The notes under the pieces are model-generated. The model had not been told where the DNA came from. It saw only the letters and a program-made list of their open reading frames with translations, and did not search any database. Shown piece by piece: positions 21,800 to 33,965 of a DNA stretch of 64,000 bases; the stretch's first letter is position 1, and each line of letters begins with the position of its first letter. The translations under genes and the position numbers were made by a program. This DNA is from Microstegium vimineum. Taxonomy: Eukaryota; Streptophyta; Magnoliopsida; Poales; Poaceae. The stretch lies in contig CM039130.1 of the NCBI GenBank assembly GCA_022036555.1, positions 3,668,897 to 3,732,896 on the forward strand, written 5' to 3'.

Positions 21800-22085
21800 A
21801 GTTCTACTACCACTACCACTACTTCTACTACTACTACCACCACCGCCACCGCCACCACCACACCGCCACCACCACCACCACCACCACCACACCACCACAC
21901 TGCCACCAACCACACCGCCACCAAAACCACCGCCACTGCCTCACAAACACCACCACCACCACCACCACACCGCCACCACCGCCACAACCACCACCATCGC
22001 CGCCACTGCCACAACCATGATCACACTGCCACCACTGCCACCAACACCAACACCACCACCACCACCACTACACCACCACCACAAA
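21800..22085. repeat. Imperfect CCA/CCG trinucleotide repeat
   Basis: Nearly 290 bp of (CCA)n with interspersed CCG, CTA and ACA units. Open readings through it (Val/Gly- or His/Pro-rich) are artefacts of the repeat. It lies inside the CACTA element between the transposase start and the subterminal repeats. Confidence 0.95.
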
Positions 22086-22320
22086 CATAACCACCACTGG
22101 GGAAGAGAAGAAAATGGCATACCTAGCGAGCGCCGGGGCGCTGGCGGGGGGCTGGGGTGGGCGGCAGGGGCGTCAGCGTGGTCCAGCATGCTCCGGCGTG
22201 CTCCGGCGTGCTCTGGCCTCCTCCTCCTCCTGCGGCGTAGGGGCGAGCGGACGGCGCGAGGGCGTGTGGGCGTGGCGGCGGTGCGTGTGTGTCTATGCGG
22301 CCGAAAACGGCCAAGTCCTA
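22086..22320 (-). other. GC-rich CACTA segment
   Basis: A GC-rich block (GCCGGGGCGCTGGCGGGGGG and similar) between the CCA repeat and the subterminal repeats. It could be the CpG-rich promoter or leader region of the element on the minus strand; no TATA box is obvious and no gene is supported. Confidence 0.4.
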
Positions 22321-22327
22321 TCCTATA

Positions 22328-23631
22328 CTTGGGGCTTTGCCGAGTGGCGCCGATCTGGCACTCAGCATAGTTTTTTTTAAAAACCTTTGCCGAGTGCCTG
22401 CGATCTGGCACTTGGCAAAGGCTGGGTTTGCCGAGTGCCACCCGGAAGGCACTCGACAAAGATGATTTTTTTTTAAAAAAAATTCTTTTCCTCCTCTCTT
22501 TCTTTTCCATAACGTGGTTTACTAAATTTATTCGAATGTACTTTGAAAATACCTTGTCCAATTCACTCAACAATGCATATTCTATGCTTCCACAAATATT
22601 AGACCGTTATCTCATGCACTTATAACTCAAATTCAATTTATATCAATTAAAATTATATAATTGCAGTTACAAATTTAAAATTATCAAACGGACCCAAAAA
22701 AATTACCAAAATTTCACATGAAAGAATCTATGTTGTCTATTGCCTATACGAAAAGTTTTGAAGTCAAATCCCAACTCAACAGTCACTTTGACTCCAAATC
22801 TTACTGAACCCTTCTCAACGGTACGATCCTTCTTCGGAGATGCTTCCATTTGTAAGCATCATATGTGACAACTTATGCGAAACCATCTTAATTTTTTATC
22901 ATAGCCTCCACGTATGATATCATGAGTACTTGACAAATTTCATGATTTTCGGACCCTGTTTGCATTTTATAGAATTTTTAAAACAATTCGGGCACACGTT
23001 TGTGGCCATGTTTCGTGAACAATTTTATTTAATTTCCCAGATAAGGCCTCACATTAGACTCAATAACATGAATATCATTTTTCCATTCAATTTTTTCCAT
23101 TATTCGAATGACTTGCAGTTCAAATTTGACTTAGGCCAAAAATTCAATTAATTGAAATAAACTAACTAAATATAGCAAACACATCGAGAAATGTGTCAAA
23201 TTTAAACATGTAGTTCCAATTATTGTAGGAGCACAACAGAAAAAGTTTGAGGGCAAGAAGAAAAAAATAAATAAAAAGATTTGTCGAGTGTCATGAGGAG
23301 ACACTCGGCAAAGAGGTGCCTTTGCTGAGCGTCTCCCCATGACACTCGGCAAAGAGGTGCCTTTGTCAAGTGTCCATTTGCGACACTCGACAAAACCAAA
23401 TGGTAGCTGACGGCCGTTAGTTGCTATCTGATTTTGCCGAGTGTCAGACTTTGCCGACTGTCCGACACTAGGCAAAATCAATGTTTGTCGAGTGTAACCA
23501 TTTGCTGAGTGTAGGACACTTGGCAAAGAGCTAGTTTGCTGAGTGCCCTACACTCGGCAAAACATCCCTTTGCTGAGTGGGACACTCGGCAAAGGCTTTA
23601 GCACTCAGCAAAGAGCGTGTGTCCGGTAGTG
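22328..23631 (-). repeat. CACTA subterminal repeats and terminal inverted repeat
   Basis: Copies of TTTGCCGAGTG and its complement CACTCGGCAAA occur repeatedly at 22330-22460 and 23280-23611, often as head-to-head palindromes of about 30 bp. The terminal repeat is 23615-23631 (CGTGTGTCCGGTAGTG on the plus strand). In En/Spm such subterminal copies are the binding sites for the accessory protein. The middle part (22480-23270) is AT-rich and has no copies. Confidence 0.92.
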
Positions 23632-23634
23632 ATA

Positions 23635-24698
23635 GGAGCCAATCAAAATTTCTTTCAAAATGGCTATTGTCCCAAACAATCCTTCAAAAACCCAAACCTC
23701 TCAAGTGAGATGCCCTCGAGCCAACTATTGGCTGGATGTTCTCGGTGATAACCAAAGAAGACAGCGAGACACTCACTACAGCGAAAAACTAAGAGCAACA
23801 CCGAAACTCTCCAAATACCGAAAGTGAGGCTCTCAACTTCAACCACAATGAAGCAAGAGCTCAAACCAATATCACCCAAACACACGGAAGGAACAGATCG
23901 AAAAAATGAAGTCGGGAGCACAAAACACACGAAACACAGCAAAACTCATAGCTAGTGCAGAAGTGTCATGTAAAATGCAGAAGTGCCCTGTAATATGTGG
24001 AAGTGCCTTACTTCAACGTGGAAGGGCCACGCAGATTGCTTTCAGTAGCCCGAACCAAAGTCCAAAAGGCATATCCGAACCAAACGAACTCCGATTGAGC
24101 TCAAATTTGGCACAAAGGTACAAGTGGTGGTCAATGAGTTCCTAGAAGATCAAGACCAAAAACCATGGGAAACATCGGGGATCTAGATTCTACCAGACTG
24201 GATTAGGGTTTTCTCAACTCTCCTCAAAATCCCACAACTTCGTGCTTGAGATGAATCTGACCAAGAGACTTGGTAGATATGTTCCTCTAAGGTCCTTGCA
24301 TGTTTCTATCCATCCCAATCGATCTCTAATCCACAGAATCCCAAAACCCACCAAAATGAAAGAGAAGGGGGTTCGGGAGAGGAAAAACCAAAATGAAACA
24401 AGAACTCAAACAAGAACTAAGATCTTCCAAGGAATGATTGCTTTATTTCTTGCACCAACAAGATCTCATTCTTACAGAGGAAATCTCAACACAACAGAGG
24501 TTTGATTCTCTACACTCTAGATCTCTACCAGTACAGACTCAGGCTTAGAACAGGAAAACTAAGACCTAATGACTCTAGAAATGAAAGACTAGAGAGATGG
24601 GCTGGTTAGTAGCAGCCACGTTCTTATTTATAGAACTATTACGCATTTCTTAACATGCCCTTAGATATTTTGGCTGAACCACTTAACCCAAGGGCAAA
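23635..24698 (-). repeat. Older Copia-like LTR, left part
   Basis: The sequence between the CACTA end and the Copia insertion has no gene. It looks like an LTR in minus orientation: a TATA-type TTCTATAAATAAGAACG lies at about 24630-24646 on the minus strand, with transcribed-like sequence below it. I infer that it continues to the right of the Copia element (35800-36160), where the text resembles the LTR of that element (the KAxxH-poor CATGTC/GACTTGGTCAAC words recur). The CACTA inserted into it at 23631. Confidence 0.45.
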
Positions 24699-24703
24699 AT
24701 GGC
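24699..24703. repeat. Target-site duplication atggc, left copy (Copia)
   Basis: atggc directly precedes the LTR start TGAAGGACC at 24704 and is found again at 35795-35799 after the other LTR. Confidence 0.9.
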
Positions 24704-26588
24704 TGAAGGACCAAAACGGCGACCAGAGGGGGGGGGGGGAATGGGAGCCTCAACTTTCACTTGAAAATATTCGGGCCACTTTCCCAAAATCCAACGCCAA
24801 GAAGCAACCACGCAAGACTGGTAAGATCATAATCCAAGAATGGGTGGATACCTTTAGTGATGACCATGAGGTACAACGGATCTAACAAAAACCGAGAACT
24901 CGAACCGACACTCCGAGTGGGTTGCTCTATACTCCTAGAGAGAAGAAGCAAAAGCACCCATAAAAATACTTAGGTGAACTTGTCACAAAAGTAGCTTGTC
25001 AAGTTCCCTAAGTGAATACGAATCCAATGCAACAAGCAGAACTTGATTCGGAGTCCGGACAAGAAAGAAATGGGCAAAACAACGAGTCTGCAAAACTCAC
25101 CGGACGCTGACTCATTGCACCGGAGGCGTCCAGTGCAGCGTGTCCGATGCTCGCTGCAGCGACCAGACACTGGACCACTAGGACAGGCACATCTCGTCCT
25201 GCATGTCTGGTGTGACTGCTGCTCAGGATGAACTGACCGGACACATTAGGTCGTTGAAGGCGCGTCCGGTGCCCCCGAAAATAGCCTGATCCGCACAAAA
25301 ATTGCCTGATCTCTTTCGTTTTGACTCCAATTGATCCCAAATTTTGAGAGAAGGCTCTCAAGATAGATGTGAATCTACTCCATGAAGATCATAGCCTTTT
25401 ATCCCTCACAAATTTTGGAGTCAATCAAAAACCGAAAGGAGGAGGAGAAACGACTAGAGATACGAAAAACTCCCGATCTACGTGCTCACCCAAAACCAAA
25501 TTGATTCCTTCAGTGGAAAGCTTCATAAGGGTTTATAGCACACTCTCCAACAAACGGTTTGCAAAAAGATCAAGCGTAGAAGAAGATAAAGCAAAAACCA
25601 TGGATGGAGAAAAGAGAAAACGTGAAGAACAAAGACACAAGCAATTCACGAATCGATGTCACCATGGCACGAGGAGGGTAAGGCCTCCATTGCCAATCAA
25701 CTGGTTCAATTTACACGGATGATTCACCAAATCATCCCAGGACCTCAAGCAAGAGATCTAGAGGAAGGGAGAAAGCTAGGGAGGTGGGAGGAAGAAGATG
25801 ACTAATGAAAGGAAGTAAAAGAGCTCCACGACTTAGAGCCCCATCATCCTTATTTAACGAGGTCTATTTGACATTTCCAAATAGCCCCCTGATACATGAG
25901 AGAATCACCTAACCCTAAGGCATTGCGATCCAACTCTCCCCTGATCTCCATCTTAATCTTCATCGAACGGCCCTGCTTCCTGCCTGGATTAGTTGTCATT
26001 GCCTTGATGCAACCTCCAGGATTGTGCCACGTGCCATCCCCGCTTCCTTGGAAGCTCTGCCTGGGTTTTAAAGCCCAAACCCATAAACCGGCCACCGATG
26101 GTTTTGAGGCCCAAACCACCAAGCCGCTCATGAGTAGTGTACTCCATACACGTCCCCCACACTCGACACTTGCCACCACGTCCTCGACCACCCGGGTACC
26201 GAGTCTTCCAAAGCTTTCCCACTTGACTTGCTCGACCACCGTCTTGACTCGTTCAACACGGTCACCTCCATGTACTCTTGTACTTGTCGATGCCCCAAGT
26301 GTCAGCCATCGTAGCTAGTCCTCCAGCCCTCTGGTCCTTCAGTCCAAGCCTCACGTCCGCCCTTCACCGCTCCCAGTCCTTCAGCATAGCCCGTCTCTAC
26401 TTGACCTTCACCTCGCCATTGACTACCACCTCTGAGCTCCACACCTACGCAACACAAGCCAAGAGACATGCCGAACACCACTTTCGTAGTTGGTTAGTTC
26501 AACATGCTCAACCTAAAATGGCTTCATGTTGGAAATTCACTCATCACAAAGCTGAACTATATGGGTACATATCGACCATGTGTTCGCA
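24704..26588 (-). repeat. Copia 3' LTR
   Basis: It starts TGAAGGACCAAAACGGCGAC and ends TGTTCGCA, and pairs with 33966-35794. It has a run of 13 G at about 24727, where the partner has 5-6. It is preceded on the minus strand by the polypurine tract. Confidence 0.9.
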
Positions 26589-26600
26589 ATCTCCCCTTTG
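26589..26600 (-). promoter_or_regulatory. Copia polypurine tract
   Basis: The minus strand reads CAAAGGGGAGAT immediately next to the 3' LTR boundary, the plus-strand primer site. Confidence 0.8.
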
Positions 26601-28085
26601 ATGAGTGTATTGTGAACACAAAATAATTTTTGCTTGAGCCAATGAAAGTAAACTCTCCAAATGACCAAAAGCTAATAAAGCCAAAACGGGGTCATTTGAG
26701 AAGAGCAAAACTTCCAAAACTTTGTCCCCAAAGACATGGGCAACGACTCGATGCGACCAAGTAAAACACAGCTAGCCCTCAAGAAGAGGTAGCAAAAGGG
26801 CTCAACACCACTTGCAAAGCTCAAACCTGCTAGACCATCCAGAAGAGGCAAAGACTCAACACATCTAGCAAAAGCAAATCAATGCAACTCCCCCTGGACA
26901 AATGTAGTTGCTCAAACATGTGCATGTTTTTGTCATGATACCAAGTTTTTGATTCACCCAAAATCTCCTCTTTAGGAAAGAAATTCCCCTCTTAACATGA
27001 TTTCTCCCCCTTTGGAATGAAATGCAAAAACTCTCCCCCTTGTTGTCACATGCACTAATCAAGATCGCTCACCAACTACAAATGCCATGAATGCATATGA
27101 ATGCACAAGCTTCATGAATAGAGCAAGCAAAATGAAAGAGTGCTCTAAGTGGTGTGGCCATGTGTATGTAACATGAAAAACACATGTGCTTAGCCAATGC
27201 TCAAGTTGATCAAACGAGCACCATATGAAGCTAAAGCAAGATTTGAGCAATGTGTAAGCAATTAATAAAATTCACCATTGAAAATAACATCTAGCAGGTA
27301 TCAAAATAAGATCAACCTAGAGCTATCAAATGTATGCAAGGTGAACTATCCATAGCAAAGATCAATCATCATGACAAAGAACCTAGAACTTGTGCTTTCA
27401 ATTAAATTTATTAATTATCAGAGTTTGTAGCATAACACAAGTTTTTAGGATAAAGCATTTGATTACGAGAGGTTGTAAGTACAGTCCAACCTAACTTTTC
27501 AACTGGGTGAAGCCTATGTCAAAAGACAATCAGAAGCTTAAAACCACAGTTTCGATCTTACACTACACTGCTCGAGTTCAAATCAAGTGCAATGAGAAGC
27601 AGCCTCGATACTGTGATGTGTTGACATGTGCAAACCCATCTCGATCTTACCAATTCACTTAACTTAGAATCAATATCAATTTAAGCATAAGTATATCAAG
27701 GTGATCTAACAAAGTGAGTGATACAAAGTAAGAGCCATAGCAACCTAGGATATACAAAATAGCAATAGGCATCTCAATAGAAGCCTACCCATACTAGTTG
27801 CCATTTTAGTGAACAATTTTAGGTTCGTTTTAATTGACAAGCTTAGCTCACAATGTATATCAAATGATCAAAAAGACCTAAGCTAAAAGCAACATCATGT
27901 ACACATAGAACATCCCAAACATAGCATAATTTCATTCTACTAGCTATAGTCATGAAGCTCAAAATGTAGTATCATACATGATGCGATGCGATGCAATGCA
28001 ACTATGACACAAAAACCAAAAGAAAAACAAAAGGCAAAAGAAGAGCCAAAAAGACTGAAATACAACAAAACCAAGTTTCCCTCCT
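26601..28085 (-). other. Copia spacer between pol and 3' LTR, no gene seen
   Basis: About 1.5 kb of AT-rich, A-rich (plus strand) DNA with no reading longer than about 65 codons. SIRE-lineage elements often carry an env-like ORF here; I see no sign of one, so either it was never present or it is decayed beyond recognition. Confidence 0.6.
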
Positions 28086-29100
28086 CTAAAAAGGGAAACA
28101 CACACCCAACTTGCAAGTGGGAGAAAGTAGCTTGATCAAGTGGCTTAGTTAGAATGTCTATATGTTTACATGGCGTAGGTCAATATCACCCTTCTCATAG
28201 TGATCTCTCAGAAAGTGAAACCTCACGTCTATATGTTTGGTTTTGGAGTGTAAGACTTAGTTGTTTACCACACTAATAGCACTAGTACTATCACAAAGAA
28301 GTGGAACTCTCATGAAGCTCAAACTAAAATCTTTCAAAGTAGCTATCATCCAAATGAGTTGGGAGCAGCAACTAGCGGCAGCGACATATTTGGCTTCGGT
28401 AGTGGACTGCGCGATGCTATATTGCTTGTGAGAGGACCAGGAAACAAGAGAAGATCAAATAAATTGACAAGTCATCGACGTGGACTTCTGATCCAAGCGG
28501 CAGACAGCGAAATCAGCATCAGAATAGCCGTAAAGGGAGAGGGATGAAGAAGCAGAAAACCAAAGTCCAAATTCAGGAGTGAAATGGAGATACCTCATGA
28601 TTTGTTTGACACCCTGACGGTGAAAAGTGCGCAGTGATGCCTAAAAGCGTGCGCACAGACACACCAAGAACTAGATATCTAGTTGTGAGTAGAGACCCAA
28701 TCATGCTTTGGTACTCCATTTGGTCCATGAACTCTCCTTCTTCATCAGCGTCCAACACCATCGTGGTCGCCATGGGCATCGAAAGAGGCTTGGCGTCACC
28801 CATATCGAACTTCTTCAAGGTGTCCTTGGTGTACTTCCCTTGATGCACAAATGTCCCTTATCGAGTTTGCTTGATTTGCAGCCCGAGAAAGAAGGTCAAC
28901 TCCCCCATCATGCTCATCTCGAACTCCCTGCTCATAGTATCTGCAAACTTGGCAACAAGTGCATGAGAAGAGCCACCAAAAATGATATCATCCACGTAAA
29001 TCTGAACTAAAAGAGTGGCATTGCCTTGCTTGATGAGAAACAAAGTTTTATCTACTGAACCCATTTTAAAACCCTTTTTAAGCAAGAAAGATTTCAACTA
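28086..29100 (-). pseudogene. pol: Copia reverse transcriptase (C-terminal half) and RNase H
   Basis: RT: KGFKMGSVDKTLFLIK, the active site QIYVDDIIFGG at about 29000, and EFEMSMMGELTFFLGLQIKQ. After a stop come YTKDTLKKFDMGDAKPLSMP and MDQMEYQSMIGSLL. RNase H residues appear down to about 28090 on the minus strand in broken frames (an SST/ASAIS-like word near 28280 and HFLRDHYEKG near 28200). Several stops and frameshifts make it inactive. Confidence 0.85.
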
Positions 29101-31260
29101 GTCATACCATGCTCTCGAGGCTTGTTTCAAACCATATAAATATTTGTGGAGTTTGGAAACATGGTTTTAAAACTTTGGATTCTGGAAACCTAGGGGTTGT
29201 CTAACATAGACCTATTCCACTATATACCCATTCAAAAGGCACTCTTTACGTCCATTTGAAAAAGCTTAAAACCCTTAGAAGCTGCAAAAGCAAGAAGGAT
29301 TCTAATAGCCTCTAAATGAGCAACAGGGGCAAAGGTCTCCTCATAGTCTATGCCCTCTTCCTAACAAAACCCTTGGTCTACTAACCTAGCTTTGTTCCTC
29401 ACTACCACCCTATCTTCGCTCTATTTATTTTTGAAAACCCATTTGGTACCTATGGGATGACAATCTTGTGGAGGTGGTACTAAAACTCAAACCTGGTTTC
29501 GCTCAAAGTTCTCTAACTCCTCATGTATGGCATTAACCCAATCTAGATCAGATAAAGCATGTCCAACATCTAGAGGCTCAAAAGAGGCAACAAAGGCAGA
29601 ATGAACAAAGTGCGAGATGTGATATGACCTGGACCACGTAACACGCTGGTCAATGTCGCTGATCATGCTGTCCGATGGATGATGCTGCTAAACATGTCGA
29701 GGGGCTCGTCTGGAAGAAGTAGCCTCCCCCTCAATAGTAGCTGGAGCTCCCTCAGGTGCAGCAGGCGCAAGCTGAAGAAGCTGCTCAAATGGCTCCCATG
29801 TAGTGGAAGAAAAAGGATCGGGGCTGTGAGCTGAAGTGGTCGTCGTTGGCTCGACATGGGCAGCTGGTGGAGTCGGCTCGGGATCACCCCAATTGGCATC
29901 TTCCTATTCCTCCTCCACAAAGATGCTTTCACCAAGCTCACCCTCACCTATATGCTCAAAAGTAGAAGATATACAAGGCATAGTCTCGTTGAATGTGACC
30001 TCACAGGTCTCCATGACTCGGTTAGTTTCAAGGTTAAGTACATGATAAGATCGAGAGTGAGAAGCATAACCAAGAAATATACCGTCAGAAAACCTAGACT
30101 CAAATTTGTCCAACTTACCTTGCTTGAGGATAAAACACTTGCATCCAAACACCCTGAAGTGACTTACCTTGGGTGGTCTCCCAAATCGCAACTCATAAGA
30201 AGTCTTTTTCTTGAAAGTCCGAAGAAAAATGCAATTGAAAACATAGCAAGCAGAATTGATCGCTTCGGCCCAAAACCTCCTAGGAGTCCTATGCTCATCG
30301 AGCATCATCCTAGCCATCTCAATAAGGTTCTGATTTTTGTGTTCAACTATGCCATTCTACGGAGGGACATAGGGTGAGGAAACATTGATGATCAAGACCT
30401 AAAGAAGAGCAGAAGTTGTCAAAATGAGCATTTTTAAATTTAGTGCCATTGTCACTACGTATAGCTCGCATGGCATTTCTCGGAAGCTCATTTTGCAACC
30501 TCAAAATCAGGTCTTGCACATGAGAAAATGCCTCATCTTTTCCCTTCATAAAAAACACCCAAGAGTATCACAAAAAATCATCAATGATCACCAACACATA
30601 CCACTTCCCCCCATTAGACTGAACTCGAGCCGAACCAACTGTGTCCATATATAAAATCTCACCTAGTTCTTTAGTCATGATCTAAGATATCAGAGGTTGG
30701 GAAGCAACTACAATTTTGTCATGTTAGCAAGGATGGCAAACGAGATCTTTTTCAAACTTTAGCTTAGGCAGTCATTGGTCGTTGGATGAGATCAAGTGAG
30801 CTCAACCTAGCGAGTAAGTCGAAGCTCAAATGACCTAACCTCCTATGCCATTTCCAAAGTTCAGAAGAAGACCCGGCTAGAAGACATCGAGAGGGTCCAG
30901 AAGATAGAGAGAAATTAGCTCGAAAAACCCTCCCAAAAGGCACGATCTGACACACAAGATCACCACGTGGGTCAAGAACATGCAAAAAACTCGTCTTAAA
31001 CCGCACCTCGAAACCGTCCTCAAGAAGTTGCAAAACCGAAAGAAAATTGAAGTGTAAATTGGAAACCAAAGCAACATCTTTGAGGACGAAATACGAATTG
31101 ACTCGAATGGACCCATGGGACACAACTTTACCTTTGCTCTTATCCCCAAAAAGTGATAGACTAATTCTAGGTCACGGGGTCAAAGCTGGAAAACCACTTG
31201 GCACTTCCGATCATGTGGCGCGAGCATCCAGAATCTATAAGCCAAGTGTTCTCTAGTCCT
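29101..31260 (-). pseudogene. pol: Copia protease, integrase and RT N-terminus
   Basis: Protease: TWLIDSGCSRHM at about 31240-31205, then GSIRVNSYFVLKDVALVSNL. GAG-pre-integrase: LWKWHRRLGHLSFDLLARLS at 30860-30800. Integrase core: AMRAIRSDNGTKFKN (second Asp) at 30470-30420, ARMMLDEHRTPRRFWAEAIN at 30310-30250, then FGRPPKVSHFRVFGCKCF and GIFLGYASHSRSYHVLN. RT N-terminal text around 29560-29100 is heavily broken. Domain order protease-integrase-RT is diagnostic of Copia. The integrase cuts target DNA; here frameshifts separate each block. Confidence 0.87.
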
Positions 31261-31554
31261 CCATACTAAATTAGTAGAAAGACATGGGGTGAGCAAATGG
31301 CGCAACACTGGAGTTAGTAAACTATGAAGGATACCAGTGTTGTGTCATATGCCCCTAAAAAGTGTTAGGAAACACACCAAACATTCCATGTCCCATTTGA
31401 TGATAGTGATCACCACGATAGGGAAAACATGGTCCGCTAGAGCTGTGGGAAACAAAGCCACCGCCATGAGGTCCAAATTCATATGGGTCCTGACCGGTAC
31501 CTCGCCGAGCACAACCACCACGTGGTCTCACCATCTGAGGCCTAGCACCTTGAG

Positions 31555-31876
31555 GCATTGCACCTATCGGTCTAGAACTATACCTCTAAACAGGCGGTAC
31601 ATGTACACCAACTGGTGGATGATACATGCCCCGTTTGTTCAACTCATACTCATGTCGCTCATCTCTCTTCCTCCTAAAACAAAAATCAACAAGATGCCCA
31701 TCACAATGGCAATAGTCGCAGTGATACCTCACCTCTCTCTTGGGTGGTTGTTGCTTCACTCTCTTGTGGGAATCGTTCACTCTTGGTGACTTTTGAATCT
31801 TAGGAAGGGGATCCTCAGATATGTTAGGTAGAGTATCAAGTGGGTTCCTGAGATAGTTTGGTTTTAGAATCCACAC
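31555..31876 (-). pseudogene. Copia zinc-finger linker between gag and protease
   Basis: The minus strand reads REVRYHCDYCHCDGHLVDFC-F followed by RRKRDERHEYELNKRG. This is a C-x2-C-x4-H-x4-C knuckle with a basic tail, a second finger seen in Opie/Ji-type elements between the gag coiled coil and protease. Confidence 0.75.
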
Positions 31877-32104
31877 TTGTTTTGGGGTGGAGCTTTAGGA
31901 GGTTCCTCAAACACTCCATCTCTCATAGTGGGCTCGGTAGGCTTAGGTGGGAAAATCTTGATCAATTTAGGAGTAGTGGTAGGTTTCTCACTCAGGCTCA
32001 ATCCACTACACTCACCAACCTTTCCATAAGAAATTTCGTCCTTCCCACCTAGAGCAAAGCCTAACCCCGATCCTCTAGTTCCCCTCCTGAACTAGCTGAG
32101 CATC

Positions 32105-33860
32105 ATGCCCAACTATGGCTCACTACAAGATACCCAGCTCAAGATGGACTGAAGGTATGTGTTTTCCTCCTCGGTTCTCATCTTGTCGTGCCTGCAGGAC
32201 TCAAGCTCCAACTCTGAACTCTCATAAAGCGCACACTGAGCACCTATGCTATCTAAACTGGCCTTTTCTAGCAAAGAGATCTTAGTATCCTTCTGTTCCA
32301 GTTTAGATCGCAAGCCCAAGCAGGACTTCCATGTACTCAACAAAGTAGGCCTAGCCTTCAACTCACTATGCTCATCCAATAGAGTGTTATACTTGTCTTG
32401 TGAAGAAATAAGACTAGACATGTGAACAACACAAGCATCACACTCTGTTTCCTTAGAAACTGTGACAGATGTCCTAGCAAACTCAAGATCCTTAAGAGCT
32501 TTCTCATATTTCTCCTTAAACTCCTTCCTCTCATGAGCAGCGCACTTAAGCAAAGTGTCCTGTCTAAGTAAAGTGTCGCTAAGGACATCTATCTTGGCAG
32601 TAAGAGAATCGACTAAAGGTGATACCTCGGGGGTGTCAATGTCATCAATTGTGTCGCCATCACCGGTCTCCTCGCCTCTAAGTGCCATGGTGCAGAAACC
32701 ACCATGCTTGGAGTTGGCGAAGAAGTAGAGACCGTTGAGCTTGTCCTCAACCTTCCTCTCAGACTCATCATCCTCACTCGAAGAGGGAGAGCTATGCTTG
32801 TTGTCAGAGTCATCGAGGTTCCTGAGGGGCATGAGGAAGGGACGCTGCTGGGCCTTCACCTTCTTGAGTACCTTCTTCTTGATAGCATCCTTGTCGAAGC
32901 CTCCCTTGGGCTTGTACTTATCAAAGGAGGTGTACTTGTGCTTCTCCTTGCGCTTGCCAAAGTTATGCTTGGTCTTCTTGGGTCAATTGGCAATGAAGTG
33001 GTTGGGGTCTCCGCATCCAAAGCATCCCTAGTTCTGGCCACCACGCTGGTGATTTAAATGGTTGTTGTGAAACTATGAGAACCGGCTGATAACCAGAGCT
33101 AGCTCATCGTCTCCAAGTGTCGCCACCTACTCCTCGGTGATAGAAACCAAAGAAGACAAACAAAGAGAGCATGTGAAGGGTTAGAAGAAGAGCTCGAACC
33201 ACTAGTACCAGAGACCAAAGCCATAGTTGGAGCGGAAGGGTTCTCTAGCTTGGCACGGGTCTGGTGGTCGATCTTCGTGGCCTTGAGCTTGCTAAAAAGC
33301 TCGTCCATGGTGAGAGTCTTGTAGTTAGGTGACTCTTGAATTGAAGCCACCTTAACTTCCTACACCTTCTGATCAAGAGCATGTAAAAGCTTGATAGCCA
33401 TCTCATGATCGTCATAAGGCAAACGAGCTCTATTGGCGCGCATCTTGTTGATAACCGATTGAAATCGAGAAAACATTGTGTCAATAAATTCACCACCCAA
33501 CTGAACAAAGTTTTCGTACTCTTTCCTATACATACCAAAGAGTCTGGTCTTGATTTGGGTAGAACCCTCATGAAATTTTTCAAGAGTTTGCCAGATCTGC
33601 CAAGCCGTACGGAGGTTAGAGACATGCTTAAACTTTGGAAGAGAAAGACACAAAAAGATGATGCTACAAGCCTTGGTATTCACGTTGTGTTGGTTCACTT
33701 GATCCTGACCCATGTGAGCAGCAAGAACCCCGTAATGGGCTTCCTCGTAAATCTCCCAAACAAGCCAATCAACTCCCTAAAGATAAGTGAACATGCGAAT
33801 CTTCCAGTATGGGTAGTTTGTTCCATCGAAGAACGGTGGTTTGCCAGAACCACGCTCCAT
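32105..33860 (-). pseudogene. gag: Copia gag
   Basis: I place the start at the minus-strand ATG at 33860: MERGSGKPPFFDGTNYPYWK then RMFTYL and a TAG (CAG to TAG likely). The capsid continues QVNQHNVNTKACSIIFLCLS, TLEKFHEGSTQIKTRLFGMY, with a stop at 33360, then TMDELFSKLKATK. The zinc knuckle at about 33040-32990 reads CFGCGDPNHFIAN and then TGA where the last Cys should be. From 32859 a 248-residue coiled-coil segment follows (LLRQDTLLKCAAHERKEFKE, KYEKALKDLEFA). The coiled-coil tail is typical of this lineage. It is inactive through at least four stops. Confidence 0.88.
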
Positions 33861-33951
33861 ATCACCTTCGCGGATCACAGACTGATTAAGGTGGAATGAT
33901 CCTTAACTAGCTTTGATCATAGACTGATTAAGATGGAATGGTCTTTTCCCA

Positions 33952-33965
33952 GCTCTGATACCAAC
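33952..33965 (-). promoter_or_regulatory. Copia primer-binding site
   Basis: The minus strand reads GTTGGTATCAGAGC directly after the 5' LTR, matching the 3' end of initiator methionine tRNA. Confidence 0.92.

Larger units (their letters stand above)
1..23631 (-). mobile_element. CACTA (En/Spm) DNA transposon, partial, hosting two Gypsy elements
   Basis: The right terminus is visible: reading the minus strand inward from 23631 gives CACTACCGGACACACGC, a CACTA terminal inverted repeat, followed by dense TTTGCCGAGTG-type subterminal repeats. The other terminus lies left of the window. Coding order on the minus strand is TNP2 transposase (21130 down to about 1183, in three pieces) and then a second ORF (about 900 to 1). 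The three bases outside the terminus are ata (23632-23634), the expected size of a CACTA target duplication, but the partner copy is not in view. Without the two LTR elements about 7 kb of this CACTA is in the window. It is defective: TNP2 has several stops and frameshifts. It sits in an older Copia-like LTR. Confidence 0.9.

Noticed and set aside
21793..22370. Val/Gly-, His- and Pro-rich ORFs around 22 kb
   Set aside because: They are translations of a CCA trinucleotide repeat and neighbouring GC-rich DNA.
22328..23631. Regularly spaced short repeats resembling a CRISPR array
   Set aside because: Repeats are inverted and irregularly spaced with a CACTA terminal repeat at the end; this is a plant transposon terminus.
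32613..33057. Leu/Val-rich plus-strand ORFs suggesting membrane proteins
   Set aside because: Antisense of the Lys/Glu-rich gag coiled coil; complement of charged codons gives hydrophobic ones.
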